Positions 1 through 10,565 of a stretch of DNA of 64,000 bases are shown piece after piece (the first letter of the stretch is position 1; each line of letters begins with the position of its first letter). This DNA is from Gibbula magus (Eukaryota > Mollusca > Gastropoda > Trochida > Trochidae), in NCBI GenBank assembly GCA_936450465.1, contig OW388302.1, positions 14,099,530-14,163,529 on the forward strand, given 5' to 3'. The translations under genes were made by a program, and so were the position numbers. The notes beneath the pieces are model-generated. The model worked only from the letters and a program-made list of their open reading frames with translations, had not been told where the DNA came from and ran no database searches.

Positions 1-1028
1 TGCTATTATCGATATTTTGATTTTTAAAGTTAATTTAAAAAGGCATTTACTTTCGTTTTGAATTATAACAAAATATGTGTTTATTTTTTCAAAAGTTTTG
101 TTTTAACCAAAACGCATAAAGATAAAACTTATTATTAAACTTTGATAAACGTAATTATTTAGATGTGCCAAATTTACATTTCAACGTTGTGTTTTTTAAA
201 TATACAAAAAATAATAAAACATAATTTGTATACAGTTTATATAATAACAGAGTCATAGATGAAATGATTTATTTATAGAAAATAAAAATTATATGTTTCA
301 TATATGTTTTATGTTTGAAATTGTTTCTCGACTCATATGTTTTGTACATATTACAGTGAACATGTTTTTTGAGCAATTTTCATGTTGTTCATTCTTAGTG
401 CTTCCTCTGTTTATTGTTTTTTTTAAAATAAATTTATCATTTTTTTTATTGCTGCAACACCAGCACAACTTGGTAAATTATATATCTATAATTCATCGGG
501 CATTGCCTAAAGACGAAATTGGAAAATAATGCCCCTAATGTGAATGGTTGGTGGATGCACACTGTGTATGCTAATTCTTTATACTAATTATCTATAATTG
601 CGGATATTGTATACAGATTATCGAACAATAAATATACTGGGAAATGTTCTTTTATCGTGTGTCAAATTATTCGAATTATTCTGTCGTTTTATTTTGCAGT
701 CAAATAAATGGTCCAAACATTAGGTATAGTGGACGTCCTTTATTTGATCACCAATGTGTACTCCAGTGACAATTTTAATCTTAAAGCAGGATATTGACCA
801 TCCAAAAATACACTCGCATGATAATATCTGTTTTGAAAATATCTTAATGGCTTGTCAAGAACCCCCACAAAACAAAACAAACAATCAAATCAAACACAAA
901 CGAATGCTGAGATGCAGTATATATTTTGAAGAATTCACGATGAATATGAATATAATCATCGTGATTTATTATTTTTATTTTTTATTTTGTTTATATCAGA
1001 CCTGTATGTATATTTACAGGGGCACAAC
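1..1028. other. AT-rich intergenic sequence
   Basis: No coding signal, RNA gene or repeat structure recognised. Short open frames at 293-529 and 754-1032 are low-complexity and have no recognisable family motif. Confidence 0.6.
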
Positions 1029-1969
1029 TTAAGGAGAGATGGGACCCAGAAATCGAACTCGCTTACGGTAACATTTTGCGACAACCAATTATTGTAATGA
1101 ATATGTCTAAAAATATATGGATTACGTTGTTTTGGGCATACGCTTATCCATACACTAACGGAAAGTGCTTAAATTTTCCGTAACGCCATTTTAACGGTCA
1201 TTTTACGACATGCCGCATAACGTTAACGTCACCTATATTCGCGGTAAATATGTTACTGTGCGTGTTATTCGAATTACCTACGTCTCTTTAGTTACTGACG
1301 AATTTCAATCGCCTTGTATAATCAACTGATAGTTATTCTTCCATCATGCACTCCTATATTGATAGTATGTTCAATAATGATTACACGGTAGGCCGTCAAA
1401 GTTACACTTGAAACCATCAAAATTGCCGTGACGTTAGGTTTTTACGTTTATGAAGGTAATTTAAAAAATGACGTTAAAGTGATGAAAAACCTCCGGTGAA
1501 CCCCTATTTTTATTTCTGAATTCGTTTGTTTATTCAAATGTGCACATTATATTGCATTTTTAGCAATATCTAAAATATGTGTGTCAGTGAGAAATCCTGT
1601 TAAATATGCGAAAAACGATGGGGAAAATACCGTTTTTAATTAAAAAGTGCTAATTTTTGTTTCTCTTTCCAGTGTCATTAATTTTCAAAATGTAGGCTTG
1701 CTATGCATCCCCGTATGTAACTGAAATGTATTTGAAAGGATTCTGAGCTTATTCGTTGAAAGCGAGCGCTTCATCTAAATGCATCAAATCAGTAAAAAAT
1801 GGCGTAATTTGCTGACGGGAGTATTATTATTAATGCCGATAACTCTTTAAATCGTTCGGTGACCCCCAAATTTTCTTACATTTTTGGATAAAAGACACAA
1901 TAAACATGCTATTTTGAAAAAATAAAGGAATTCTAAAATATTTTGTTTCATCGTCCCATCTCTCCTTAA
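1029..1969. mobile_element. Non-autonomous DNA transposon, TTAA-flanked
   Basis: A 17-bp sequence at 1029-1045 (TTAAGGAGAGATGGGAC) is repeated as its exact reverse complement at 1953-1969. Both outer ends are TTAA, the target duplicated by piggyBac-type transposases and some other DDE families. The interior has no transposase frame, so this looks like a 0.93-kb deletion derivative. Assignment to a superfamily is inference. Its right TTAA is shared with the next element. Confidence 0.65.
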
Positions 1970-2302
1970 AGGGGCAGTAGCACGTTTTTGGCAAATTTTA
2001 TTGTTTAATTGTTCTATTTATAATGATAGTTTATGTCATTTATATTTACTTTAGAGAGTAAAACATCTTATTACACAAACCAAGTATCCGTAGTGGTAAT
2101 TACGCGGTTGAGTACAAAGCAAAAGTTGCATGGCGGCCAATTTATTGTGAACACATTTTATTATTTCGAATGACAAAAACGATTCCCATGGCTTTATGGA
2201 ACCACGTACACTTGATTTTCCGAAGAGAGAAGGGTGTTGTACTATTTTCAAATACATTTCATCAACATATTTCAGCGAAATAACATGCTACTGCCCCTTT
2301 AA
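1966..2302. mobile_element. MITE family T1, copy 1
   Basis: Ends are TTAAAGGGGCAGTAGCACG at the left and its near reverse complement at the right (about 2284-2302), both finishing in TTAA. The 337-bp body recurs at 6571, 18643, 32708 and 63100. No coding capacity. It abuts the preceding TTAA element exactly, sharing the four bases 1966-1969. Confidence 0.8.
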
Positions 2303-2316
2303 ATGTAGAGTTTTAT

Positions 2317-2318
<2 letters not shown>

Positions 2319-2378
<60 letters not shown>
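2319..2378. repeat. (AT)n microsatellite
   Basis: About 30 uninterrupted AT dinucleotides just outside MITE T1 copy 1. Confidence 0.95.
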
Positions 2379-2382
<4 letters not shown>

Positions 2383-2401
2383 TCTCTGGATATATAACAT
2401 G

Positions 2402-2444
2402 TGGGGTGAAGTGGGTTGGGGTTTGATGCCGCTTTTCACTTATG
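2402..2444 (-). repeat. SINE 3' tail fragment
   Basis: A short stretch (GGGTTGGGGTTTGATGCCGC core) resembles, in reverse, the 3' end of the complete SINE at 39628-39944. Only about 40 bp remain, so the assignment is tentative. Confidence 0.35.
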
Positions 2445-2982
2445 TATATTAAATCAAGGCCTGAAAACAAATAACCTAGATGCCGAGATGGATGGGGCAT
2501 TGATTACACAAATACACTCATAAAATTCAATAAAATATGCATTACGGTTCCGTTAAAATGTGTTTCTCTGAAAAACTGTAGAACGTCAAAAGATTGTTAC
2601 TTCTAGCGAAATATTTCAAATTGTTATTAATTAGTAAAATATACCTATAAATTTTGAAAATATGACAAGATAATGAACTTTTTAACTTTAAGAAACATTT
2701 TACAATTTATCAACATTGGCGTGAATACAAATGTCCTGAATTTTTCAAAATGATTGACAAGAAATAACAATGAAATAACAAAACATTACAAACAACTTAC
2801 ATATGTTCTCTAGGAAAGGTTAAACAGATAACTGAATTTCATTTTAAGTATAGAGTATTTACCAGTGCACTTTCCGAATGCAAGATGACTTCTGTAGGAG
2901 CACAATGTTGTTTGGATACCGTTTTAATTTAGAAAACACCTCACAGTTGAGTTAGCCCTCATTCGAGAACGATTGTTCTACC
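2445..2982. other. Duplicated leader-type block, non-coding
   Basis: AT-rich. The part from about 2570 to 2830 resembles the blocks upstream of the Cys-rich first exons (for example 3840-4260 and 22260-22735), so it is probably the decayed leader of the pseudogene that follows. No gene seen. Confidence 0.45.
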
Positions 2983-3133
2983 ATGATGATTCCAAAGTTG
3001 CTTATTTATTGTGTGCTGATAAATCACATTTCACTTAAACACTTCAGTCCATTGGTCCTAAAATGTGTAATTTAGTTTGTAAATGGACAAAAGGTTGTTT
3101 AGACAACAAGTTTGATGATATATAGTTGAGAAG
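2983..3133 (+). pseudogene. Relic of secreted Cys-rich first exon
   Basis: Starts ATGATGATTCC like the intact first exon at 4269, followed by a hydrophobic leader-like stretch. It still carries recognisable DNA for the PKMCDL and KGCLDNKFD motifs of the family. An early stop and small indels break the frame, and the 3' part runs directly into a 40-bp minisatellite that replaced the rest of the exon. A non-functional member of the family at 4269, 22738, 53632 (-) and 62554 (-). Confidence 0.7.
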
Positions 3134-3632
3134 TCACGTCACAGTTACCATTCACCTTGCTCTAGTCCAACAAATTTGTCACAGTTACCATTCACCTTAC
3201 TCTAGTCCAACCCATTTGTCACAGTTACCATTCACCTTACTCTAGTCACACCCATTTGTCACAATTACCGTTCACCCTATTCTAGTCCAACCCATTTATC
3301 ACAGTTACCATTCACCTTACTCTTGTCCAACAAATTTGTCACAGTTATTATTCACCTTACTTTAGTCCAACAAATTTGTCACAGTTATCATTCAACTTAC
3401 TCTAGTCCAACAAATTTGTCACAGTTACCATTCAACTTACTCTAGTCCTACAAATTTGTCATAGCTACCATTCACCTTACACTAGTCTAACAAATTTGCC
3501 ACAGTTATCATTCACCTTACTCAAGTCCAACAAATTTGTCATAGTTACCATTCAACCTCCAAATGTGTTACAGTTACCATTCACCATACCCTACTCCAAC
3601 ACATTTGTCACAGTTATCATTCACTTTGATAT
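3134..3632 (+). repeat. 40-bp minisatellite array
   Basis: About 12 diverged units whose core is GTCACAGTTACCATTCACC followed by CTCTAGTCCAACAAATTT. The core is related to the 40-bp arrays at 20075, 26810 and 40180. Confidence 0.9.
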
Positions 3633-4268
3633 GTATCCCTTGAATGGTTGATGTCGATATCACTTTTAAATTGTTGCAGTCATGGTATAAAATGGACACA
3701 CAACAAAAAGCAAATTAAATTGCAACGAATTTCATGTATTACATAAATCATATTTTGTGTTATGCCTGTCTTTAAAATCACCTAAACATTCGATTTCCCA
3801 TGATTTTACTATCCAAAGTATATATTATCAGAAAAAGTTTGTTGATGACCATACATTCTAATATATATGCATTAAGGTTTTGCTAATATTTATTTATCTT
3901 GATACATTTAGAACGTATAAACATTTATCAAAAGGTTGTGGCCAAGGTAAGGACAATTTTTCAAGTTATGTTTAATTAACAAAATAAAACTGTAAATGTT
4001 GATGACATAAAGAAATCAAAAACTATGTTTTATCAATGAGAGATAACAAAAAAATATGAAAACTTGACAAAAACAATTAAACTATCTTGACTGGGGAAAT
4101 ACAATTAAAGATAAATGAATAATGTACGTAGTATAGGCCAAACATTACTTTGAATTCTCAGATTGAAAGCTGTTTGTTGGTGGAACACATTCTCGTTCGG
4201 ACCGTGTTTCAATTTTGATAACATCTTGTTGATTTGAGGTCTCTTTAGATATCAATATTATTACCACG
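3633..4268 (+). promoter_or_regulatory. Conserved leader block upstream of exon 1a
   Basis: AT-rich sequence recurring upstream of the other first exons (22260-22735; reverse strand about 53700-54030 and 62650-62990). It includes a conserved TACATTTAGA...GTATAAACATT stretch and a GATTTGAGGTCTCTTTAGA stretch close to the ATG. It may hold promoter and 5' UTR, but no individual element can be defined. Confidence 0.4.
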
Positions 4269-4545
4269 ATGATTCTAAAGTTTTTTATTGTTGCTGTTCT
4301 GATAAATCACATCTTGCCAATTTGTGCACAGAAAAGGCTTCAATCCTATGATCCTAAAATGTGTGATTTACTTGGTCAGATGACCAACGGTTGTTTGGAC
4401 AACAAATTTGAATATCTTCTTTTGAGATGTAATGTTAATGTAATTACTTCAAATAAGAACGTAAGTGGCAAGGAAACGGATGAATTTGGTTCAGACATTT
4501 CCTCTATGCTGAAGACAAAGGAAACACCAATAACCATTGAACGAG
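4269..4545 (+). CDS. Exon 1a: secreted Cys-rich domain of ankyrin gene a
   Basis: Family not recognised. The ATG at 4269 opens a signal peptide (hydrophobic residues 2-18, likely cleavage near ICA-Q at 20/21). A short domain follows with C32, C42 and C54 around PKMC and CLDNKF motifs. The second family cysteine (position 36) is Gly here. N-V-S is a possible glycosylation site. The polar tail ends at CGA-G|GTAAAA, a phase-1 donor at 4546, and the frame stops four codons beyond it. Phase matches the acceptor before the ankyrin exon at 14817 on the same strand. The intron would be about 10.3 kb, of which 7.36 kb is the DIRS element. The start matches the aligned ATGs of the other copies. Splicing to exon 2a is inferred from the repeated pairing. 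Confidence 0.7.
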
Positions 4546-4696
4546 GTAAAAATTAAAAATAAATATATAAATACATTAATAATTAAATTTGACAGAATTA
4601 AATTGTTGCATCTTGGTGGTTGTCAGGTGTTCGATGAAATGTGTAAATCCATTTCAGCACTTTACAGTAATCTACTGGTGATCTACACGTATTGCA

Positions 4697-5035
4697 TGCG
4701 TTTTATGTTGTTGGTTCAACTTTCATGTGTCAGGATGTACCGAAGCTTTCATGTTTGCCTTCTTTATGTTGTTGTGTTTCTCGGCTTTATAATTGGCTTT
4801 TTTTTATTTATTAATGTATTAATTTAAAAAAGCGATTATATTTGTTAGTCATTACTTCTATCTTGTGGAGTTCGTAAACCTCCCAGAGTGAGAGATTTCG
4901 CTTTACTTAATTTAACATAATTGATGCGTTTTATGTTGTTGGATACTGGTTTTGGTTTAACTTTCATGTTTCAGGATGTACCTAAGCTTTTATGTTTTCC
5001 TTCTTTATGGTGTTGTGTTCTCATTAAGTTTATCT
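4697..5035 (+). repeat. Tandem duplication, period about 228 bp
   Basis: The segment GCGTTTTATGTTGTTGG...CATGT(G/T)TCAGGATGTACC at 4697 recurs at 4924. Between them, 4817-4925 also resembles 6362-6464. Confidence 0.65.
4734..4792 (+). other. Possible alternative hydrophobic terminal exon
   Basis: CATGTGTCAG at 4724-4733 resembles an acceptor. Read in the phase left by exon 1a, the sequence gives GCTE followed by about 15 mostly hydrophobic residues and a stop at 4790-4792. A second copy at about 4974 has a stop after three codons. This could be a membrane-anchor exon or chance; no equivalent was found behind exons 1b or 1d. Confidence 0.2.
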
Positions 5036-5158
5036 CTTAGAGGGATACATCTGCAGGAATGTGAGTTTTTTCTTATTCTATCATCGATGAGAAGGTTTGG
5101 ATATTGGAAACATTTTCAACCCCTCCTATCTGAGAGTCCTAATGTGTTCCTCAGTTAC

Positions 5159-5663
5159 TAAACTGACGGGCAAAAGAAAGTATAACACTCACTTGTTTTC
5201 GATTATTTAATTTTTTAAAGAAATGAGATGCATTTGATTATCGCACGATACAATAAAACCTCTCGGCAGTAGTTTGAATGACTTCATTGATGACTGTTTT
5301 ATTTTTTAACTAAAATATCATTATTTAAAGTAGACAGGGGTAAGCAATCAAATTTTCACCAACATGACTCCTACCATGTTTAAAATGTTGTAAATGTGTG
5401 CACAGGGTATGTGTTAAATGTCGATGAACAGTTGTATTTTATAAAAATTAATTTGGGGGAATTTCAAAATTTAAAATTTAAATTTAAATTAAAAATAATA
5501 AAACCGCGTAGAGGTATTCTTTGACTGATTTAATGTTTTGAACTAATTTCACAAACAAGTCCGTTTTTGAAAACGACGTCGAAAACTCGAGATATTTGAC
5601 TTTGAAAATTATACATATGATCAATACAACTGAGCCATATACTTTCTTTTGCCGGTACGTTTA
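5159..5663. mobile_element. MITE family T2, copy 1
   Basis: Imperfect terminal inverted repeats: TAAACTGACGGGCAAAAGAA at the left and its counterpart ending ...GCCGGTACGTTTA at 5663. The body is shared with 23299-23830 and 56069-56565, including the GAAATGAGATGCATTTGATTA core. No coding capacity. Confidence 0.75.
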
Positions 5664-5666
5664 TAA

Positions 5667-5918
5667 ACAGACACGTTTGACTCAGCAGACACGTTTGACT
5701 CAGCAGACACGTTTGACTCAGCAGACTCGTTTGACTCAGCATACACGTTTGACTCAGCAGACATGTTTGACTCAGCCGACTAGTTTGACTCAGCAGACAC
5801 GTTTGACTCAGCAGACTAGTTTGACTCAGCCGACTAGTTTGACTCAGCAGACACGTTTGACTCAGCAGACACGTTTGACTCAGCAGACTAGTTTGACTCA
5901 GCAGACTAGTTTGACGAA
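5667..5918. repeat. 18-bp minisatellite
   Basis: About 14 units of ACACGTTTGACTCAGCAG with few variants. Because 18 is a multiple of three, frames stay open on both strands (TRLTQQ on +, LLSQTC on -). There is no other coding evidence, so these frames are treated as by-products. Confidence 0.95.
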
Positions 5919-6570
5919 TGAATGATATTTGAGATGAAGCCAAGAAATGTTTTTGAGTTTTGAGAAGAATTGATGTCCTTTATGTCAGGAATTTTAAAGT
6001 CACCGTAAATACATTGCCCTTGATACTGCTTGACGTTGTGCAAAAATCTCATGAAATTCCATCCAGATTCGAATTCTTGAGAAGAGAATCGAGGTAAAAC
6101 GGTAAATAAGTGACTTTCTGTATTTCATTACATAAACAGCAGCCAAAAGTGGACTTTTATCGATTATCTATAAGGGTTTTAGGGTTGCCTTTTTTCATGA
6201 TTATGTTGTTCCTCATTCATTTCGTCTTTTGGAGTGGATAAAAATGCAGGAGTGTGAGTTTCAGCTTATTCCATTATCAATGAGATAATCATTTGACCTA
6301 GCATCTTGTCTTGTCACCGACACATTTTTGAAATAATTCGGCATTATAATTTTGGTGTTTTTTTAAATTAAGAAATGCGATTTTATTTGCCAGTTATTGC
6401 TTTTGGAGATCGTAAACTTTCCAGAGTACAAGATTTCGCTTTACTTAATTTAACATAATTGATGAGAAACTCAGGATAACCCTGTTGTAAGTGGGACAGT
6501 TCAATTACGCAAACTGAAGTCTACACTGAGAAAATAAATTAAATGGAGATTATGGTTTGAATCAGTTGTC
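5919..6570. other. Intergenic, duplicated fragments
   Basis: No gene. Contains a copy (6362-6464) of the segment at 4817-4925 and a stretch near 6110 resembling 31915-31950, so it is part of the local segmental duplications. Confidence 0.5.
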
Positions 6571-6900
6571 TTAAAGGGGCAGTAGCACGTTTTTTTCGCT
6601 CAAATAAGTCGATGAAATGTATTTAAAGAATAATGTCACCAATAGTAAAACTCCCTTCTCTCTTCGGAAAATCAAGATTAAAATGAGTGTACATGGTTCA
6701 ATAAAGTCATGGGAATCGTTTTTGTAATTCGAAATAATAACATGGCCGCCATACAATTATTGTTATCACCAATACGGATAATTGGTTTGTGTAATAAGAG
6801 TTGTTTACCCTCTAAGTAAATTTAAATGACATAAACTATTATAATAAATAGGAAATTTGAAAAAAAATTGTTTGCAAAAAGCATGCTACAGCCCCTTGTA
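6571..6900. mobile_element. MITE family T1, copy 2
   Basis: Begins TTAAAGGGGCAGTAGCACG. The right end is decayed (GCATGCTACAGCCCC). The body is in the opposite orientation to copy 1 and nearly full length. Confidence 0.8.
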
Positions 6901-7040
6901 TATAAAAGTTGAAAACCTTAAAACTGTTTCCACAATGCAATGGAGAGAGATGTCAAACCGTCAAAAAGCTGAACGTCAAACCCTTGTCAAAAGGGTTAAT
7001 GGTTGGGACCAATGCTGTGACAAAAGTTATAACATTATTA

Positions 7041-7242
7041 TAGTACGTTTTTGATTAAACGTAATTATTTATACTTACCTGTTGACTAGACCTACTTTGC
7101 CTTACCTCCTATAGGTAATGCTATTTCAACCTTAACACAGACGAACTTGAAGAGTGGAGAAGGGGTGCGTAAAATCCCTTATCCAAGGGGCGGTAAGTCT
7201 AAGGTGGTCTTGTGACGTCACTGCCTGTTCATGTCACTCTCC
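7041..7242. repeat. DIRS inverted terminal repeat, 3' end of element
   Basis: Positions 7080-7242 are the reverse complement of about 14220-14384 with very few mismatches. The outer 40 bp (7041-7080) are specific to this end and are complementary to 7311-7350. Confidence 0.9.
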
Positions 7243-7296
7243 GAAAGTCCCAAAAGGCAAGACAGACCAAGTGGGGAGGATGGGAGGGCCTAGAGC

Positions 7297-7388
7297 GTAG
7301 GTCTAGTCAACAGGTAAGTATAAATAATTACGTTTAATCAAAAACGTACTATTATTTAAATACCTATCTGTTGACTAGACCTACTTTG
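7297..7388. repeat. DIRS internal complementary region
   Basis: 7297-7350 is the reverse complement of the left outer end (about 7042-7095). 7351-7388 is the reverse complement of the right outer end (14363-14400). In DIRS replication such a region is thought to template joining of the two ends into a circle. Confidence 0.88.
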
Positions 7389-7694
7389 TCTAGAATCCCA
7401 CCGCAAGGAGGCGGGTCAGTAGATACATGGTAGTGACGAGACCAGCGACTAGCCCTGAGTGTAAGCTAACCTACGAGTCCTCCACCCTGTGGTGAGGACA
7501 AGGCACAGCCCGGGAGATACCTTCTCTATCGCTAAGCCAATCGAAGAGACAACCCTGCCACTCAACTTCCGATCAACACACTGCCCCCCAACCCCAACAG
7601 GGAGGGGGGTGTTAAAACGAAGTTAAAGAAAAAACCAACAGACACGAGAGCTAGCAATGTAAACCATGTTTATTTACAATGAGCCTTAAAGATC

Positions 7695-10457
7695 CTAAGG
7701 GGGTTGACCCCTTCTTGGTCTGGTTGGGGGGACCACCTTCGCCTGAGCGAAGATCTGTGGACCCAGCCTAGAGATGCCTTCAAGATCTGCTGGTTGGCGA
7801 AAACCTCTGATGAACGCCAAAAACATACCTGCCATGACATCCGAAACCGCTATGTTCCAGTGATACGCCATCGTGGCTGATACTGCGCGGATCTCATGAG
7901 GGTTTGAACGCGAAGGCGGAGGCAAATCAGCGGCCTTGTAAGCATCAATGACCGCCGACCTCAGATACACGCCCAACGCTCGCTTATCTAGCTCCTTGGT
8001 GCTTCTAGGCGAGTGAGTCAAGAAAAGACGACGTCTGCCGTCTCTCAGCCTGCGGGTACGCTGCGTGTACACCCTCAAGGCCCTTACCGGACACAGAGAG
8101 AGGTCCACCTCCCCCGACTCCGAACCCAGAGCCGGGATAGAGAACGTACGGCCAGCCTCATTAGCTGCCTGGTTCTTACAGACAAAATCAGGAGCCAACC
8201 CAAGAGAGGCCGAACCCCCCTCCCTAACCTCAAAACGTAGGAGGTTCGCCTGCAACGCATGGATGTCAGAAATCCGCGCTGCGGAGGCCATGGCCACCAG
8301 AAAAATGACCTTGATGGTGAGAGGGAGAAGGGGTACGTCGGAGAGTGGTTCATACGTATCGGAGCGAAGGTGGTTGAGCACAACCGCTAAGTCCCACTCA
8401 GGTGGACGAAGCCTGGACCTGCCGTCAACCGAACGGAAGGTTTTAATGAGGTCCTTGAGGACCGACACATCCAACCCTGGCGATCTCTTCTTGAGCACCG
8501 ACAGGATAGCTGACATGTTGGTGTTGATTGAAGACGCCTTAAGATGCCTGGTGTTGTGTAGATACACCAAGTACTCCGCGACCTGAGGAACTGAGGCCTC
8601 CGCCGGGATGAAATCCCTCTGAGCACAGAATGGGGCGAAGGCCTGCCACTTGAAATCATAGAGTTTCCTAGTGGTCTTCCTATGAGAGGTAGCTATGGCA
8701 TTGGCGACGCACTTGGAGTACCCACTGCTCCTTAGCCCTCTTTTAATACAAGCCAGGCGTGAAGGGAGAACACCTGAGGGTTTTCGTGCAACCTTCCGCT
8801 TGGCCTGCTGATGAGCAGATCTCTCCGTGTCTGAATCGGAACCGGTTCCCGATGACAGAACCGTCGGAGAGGAACGAACCACGGTCGGGCTGGCCACCAA
8901 GGGGCGACCAGAAGGAGACGAAGAACCCGAGTTGCTCCTATCTTGGCTACAACTTGGGAGAGGATGGCCGGCGGTGGAAAAGTGTAGGCGTCCATCCCCT
9001 CCCACTCTAACGAGAGGGCGTCTAAGCCCATTGCTAGTGGGTCTGGCACTGGAGAGACATAGGTTCGCAAATTGGTGGTTGAGACACGTCGCAAAAAGAT
9101 CTATCAGAGGCGTGCCGAACTGGAGACACAACCCCCTGAACACCATCGGATTCAGTTGCCACTCCGTCGGGGGAGGGGCATCTGGTCGGGACAACGCGTC
9201 CGCCAAGATGTTCTTGGCACCTGGAATGTGAACTGCTCGAATGTCCAGGTCCACCTCGTCCACCAGCTCGAAGAGCTGGAGTGACACGCGTAGCAGAGAC
9301 TCGGCCCTGGTGGACCCCTGCTTGTTTATCGACCAAGCAGCTGCTGAACTGTCCGTGTGGACTAGCAGACACTGGCCCCGGAGAAGGGACTGCCAGTGCT
9401 GAATGGCAAGACGTACTGCATCCAACTCGAGGACGTTGATGTGTTGGTTCCGATCTGATGGGGACCAGACTCCCGCCACCTGCTCGTGACCCATATGCGC
9501 CCCCCACCCTTGAGTGGAGGCGTCTACAAACAGGTGAGCTGAGGGGGGACGAGGACGAAGTGGGACACCGGCGAACACACTCTCGTCCACCCGCCACCAA
9601 GCTAGGAACCGATGGAGGTCTGGGGTCAAAACTATGTTGTGACGGCAACGCGCCTCCCTGATGTGGGGATTCAGGAACACCTGTAACGGGCGAAGGAACA
9701 ACCTCCCCCTGCGGGTCAGGTCCTGAGCTGATGTTAGTAACCCCAACACTCTTTGCCACTGATGTAGGGAGAGCGATGCGTCGAGCGCGCGATCCATTAG
9801 GCGATCGTAAGGAGCCATCCGCTCCCTCGTGACGAACCCGCGGAACAGCTGAGTGTCTAGGATAGCCCCTAGGAACTTCAGACGAGTCGCCGGAACCAAG
9901 TCAGACTTCTCTAAGTTCACTAACCACCCTAGACGACGGAAAAGGTCTATCGTGAACCTGAGCTGCGCCTCGAGAACGACCGGAGAACGGTTGTGAGCGA
10001 GCCCATCGTCCAAATACATTAGGAAATGAATGTCGCATTGGTGCAGGAATTGGACGATGGGCTGAGTCACAAGTGTGAAAAGCCAGGGGGCGGACGAGAT
10101 CCCGAACGGGAGCACGCACCACTGGAAATGTGTCCCGTCCAGAATGAATCGGAGGTACCTGCGATCCCGATAGTGAATCGTAACATGCAGGTACGCATCC
10201 TGGAGATCGAGAGACACCATGCAGTCTGAGAACTCCAAGGACCGCATTACAGACAGAAGAGTCAAGAGTCGAAAATATGGCGGCCGAACGAGGTAGGAGC
10301 GGTTGAATACCTTCAGGTCGTGGATGAGCCGCCATTTTTTCGAATTCCTTTTGGGTATGACGAACACTGGGGAGTAGAACCCCGGAGTTAGATGCGGGGT
10401 CAGGACCTCCTGCACCGCCCCTTTGGAGATTAAGAGCTCCACTTGATCCAAGGTCAA
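7695..10457 (-). CDS. DIRS pol: RT, RNase H, tyrosine recombinase (frame-broken)
   Basis: Copies element RNA into DNA and integrates the circular product. In the 920-codon frame, RT spans about 1-260 (SLDLQDAY near 82, VLPFG near 115, catalytic YLDD at 148-151). RNase H spans about 308-424 (VDASTQGWG, NVLELD, HTDSS, ILADALSR). The tyrosine recombinase spans about 570-900 (Arg in AARIS at 726-730, HEIR at 854-857). The linker at about residues 467-570 is out of frame: the typical SPVPDPLAMGLDALS linker reads in another frame at 9094-8732, implying compensating indels near 9059 and 8745. After HEIR, an A-run at 7819-7823 hides a WRSSEVFAN continuation in another frame, and the catalytic Tyr is not visible. 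No ATG is present at 10457, and open frame continues upstream to about 10550 beside the gag end. Confidence 0.9.
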   Translation of the reverse strand: MTLDQVELLISKGAVQEVLTPHLTPGFYSPVFVIPKRNSKKWRLIHDLKVFNRSYLVRPPYFRLLTLLSVMRSLEFSDCMVSLDLQDAYLHVTIHYRDRRYLRFILDGTHFQWCVLPFGISSAPWLFTLVTQPIVQFLHQCDIHFLMYLDDGLAHNRSPVVLEAQLRFTIDLFRRLGWLVNLEKSDLVPATRLKFLGAILDTQLFRGFVTRERMAPYDRLMDRALDASLSLHQWQRVLGLLTSAQDLTRRGRLFLRPLQVFLNPHIREARCRHNIVLTPDLHRFLAWWRVDESVFAGVPLRPRPPSAHLFVDASTQGWGAHMGHEQVAGVWSPSDRNQHINVLELDAVRLAIQHWQSLLRGQCLLVHTDSSAAAWSINKQGSTRAESLLRVSLQLFELVDEVDLDIRAVHIPGAKNILADALSRPDAPPPTEWQLNPMVFRGLCLQFGTPLIDLFATCLNHQFANLCLSSARPTSNGLRRPLVRVGGDGRLHFSTAGHPLPSCSQDRSNSGSSSPSGRPLVASPTVVRSSPTVLSSGTGSDSDTERSAHQQAKRKVARKPSGVLPSRLACIKRGLRSSGYSKCVANAIATSHRKTTRKLYDFKWQAFAPFCAQRDFIPAEASVPQVAEYLVYLHNTRHLKASSINTNMSAILSVLKKRSPGLDVSVLKDLIKTFRSVDGRSRLRPPEWDLAVVLNHLRSDTYEPLSDVPLLPLTIKVIFLVAMASAARISDIHALQANLLRFEVREGGSASLGLAPDFVCKNQAANEAGRTFSIPALGSESGEVDLSLCPVRALRVYTQRTRRLRDGRRRLFLTHSPRSTKELDKRALGVYLRSAVIDAYKAADLPPPSRSNPHEIRAVSATMAYHWNIAVSDVMAGMFLAFIRGFRQPADLEGISRLGPQIFAQAKVVPPTRPRRGQPP

Positions 10458-10565
10458 TTGGAGCTGGTCCCCTGCTAAGGGACGCTCCCTTGGAGCACAG
10501 GTGAGGGGCGGAGGAGACGAGACGGAACCCCTGACCCAGAATCCGACAAACGTAAGGGTCTAACC

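Noticed and set aside
4537..4827. 96-codon hydrophobic frame as an independent gene
   Set aside because: No homologous frame in other copies; composition follows T-rich DNA. Only the short phase-compatible segment at 4734-4792 was kept as a low-confidence candidate.
7041..7351. Separate small foldback element abutting the DIRS element
   Set aside because: Its parts are explained better as the DIRS terminal repeat plus internal complementary region, whose two halves match the two outer ends.
8065..9231. Plus-strand frames antisense to DIRS pol (8065-8586, 8827-9231)
   Set aside because: Shadow frames of GC-rich coding DNA; no domain features.
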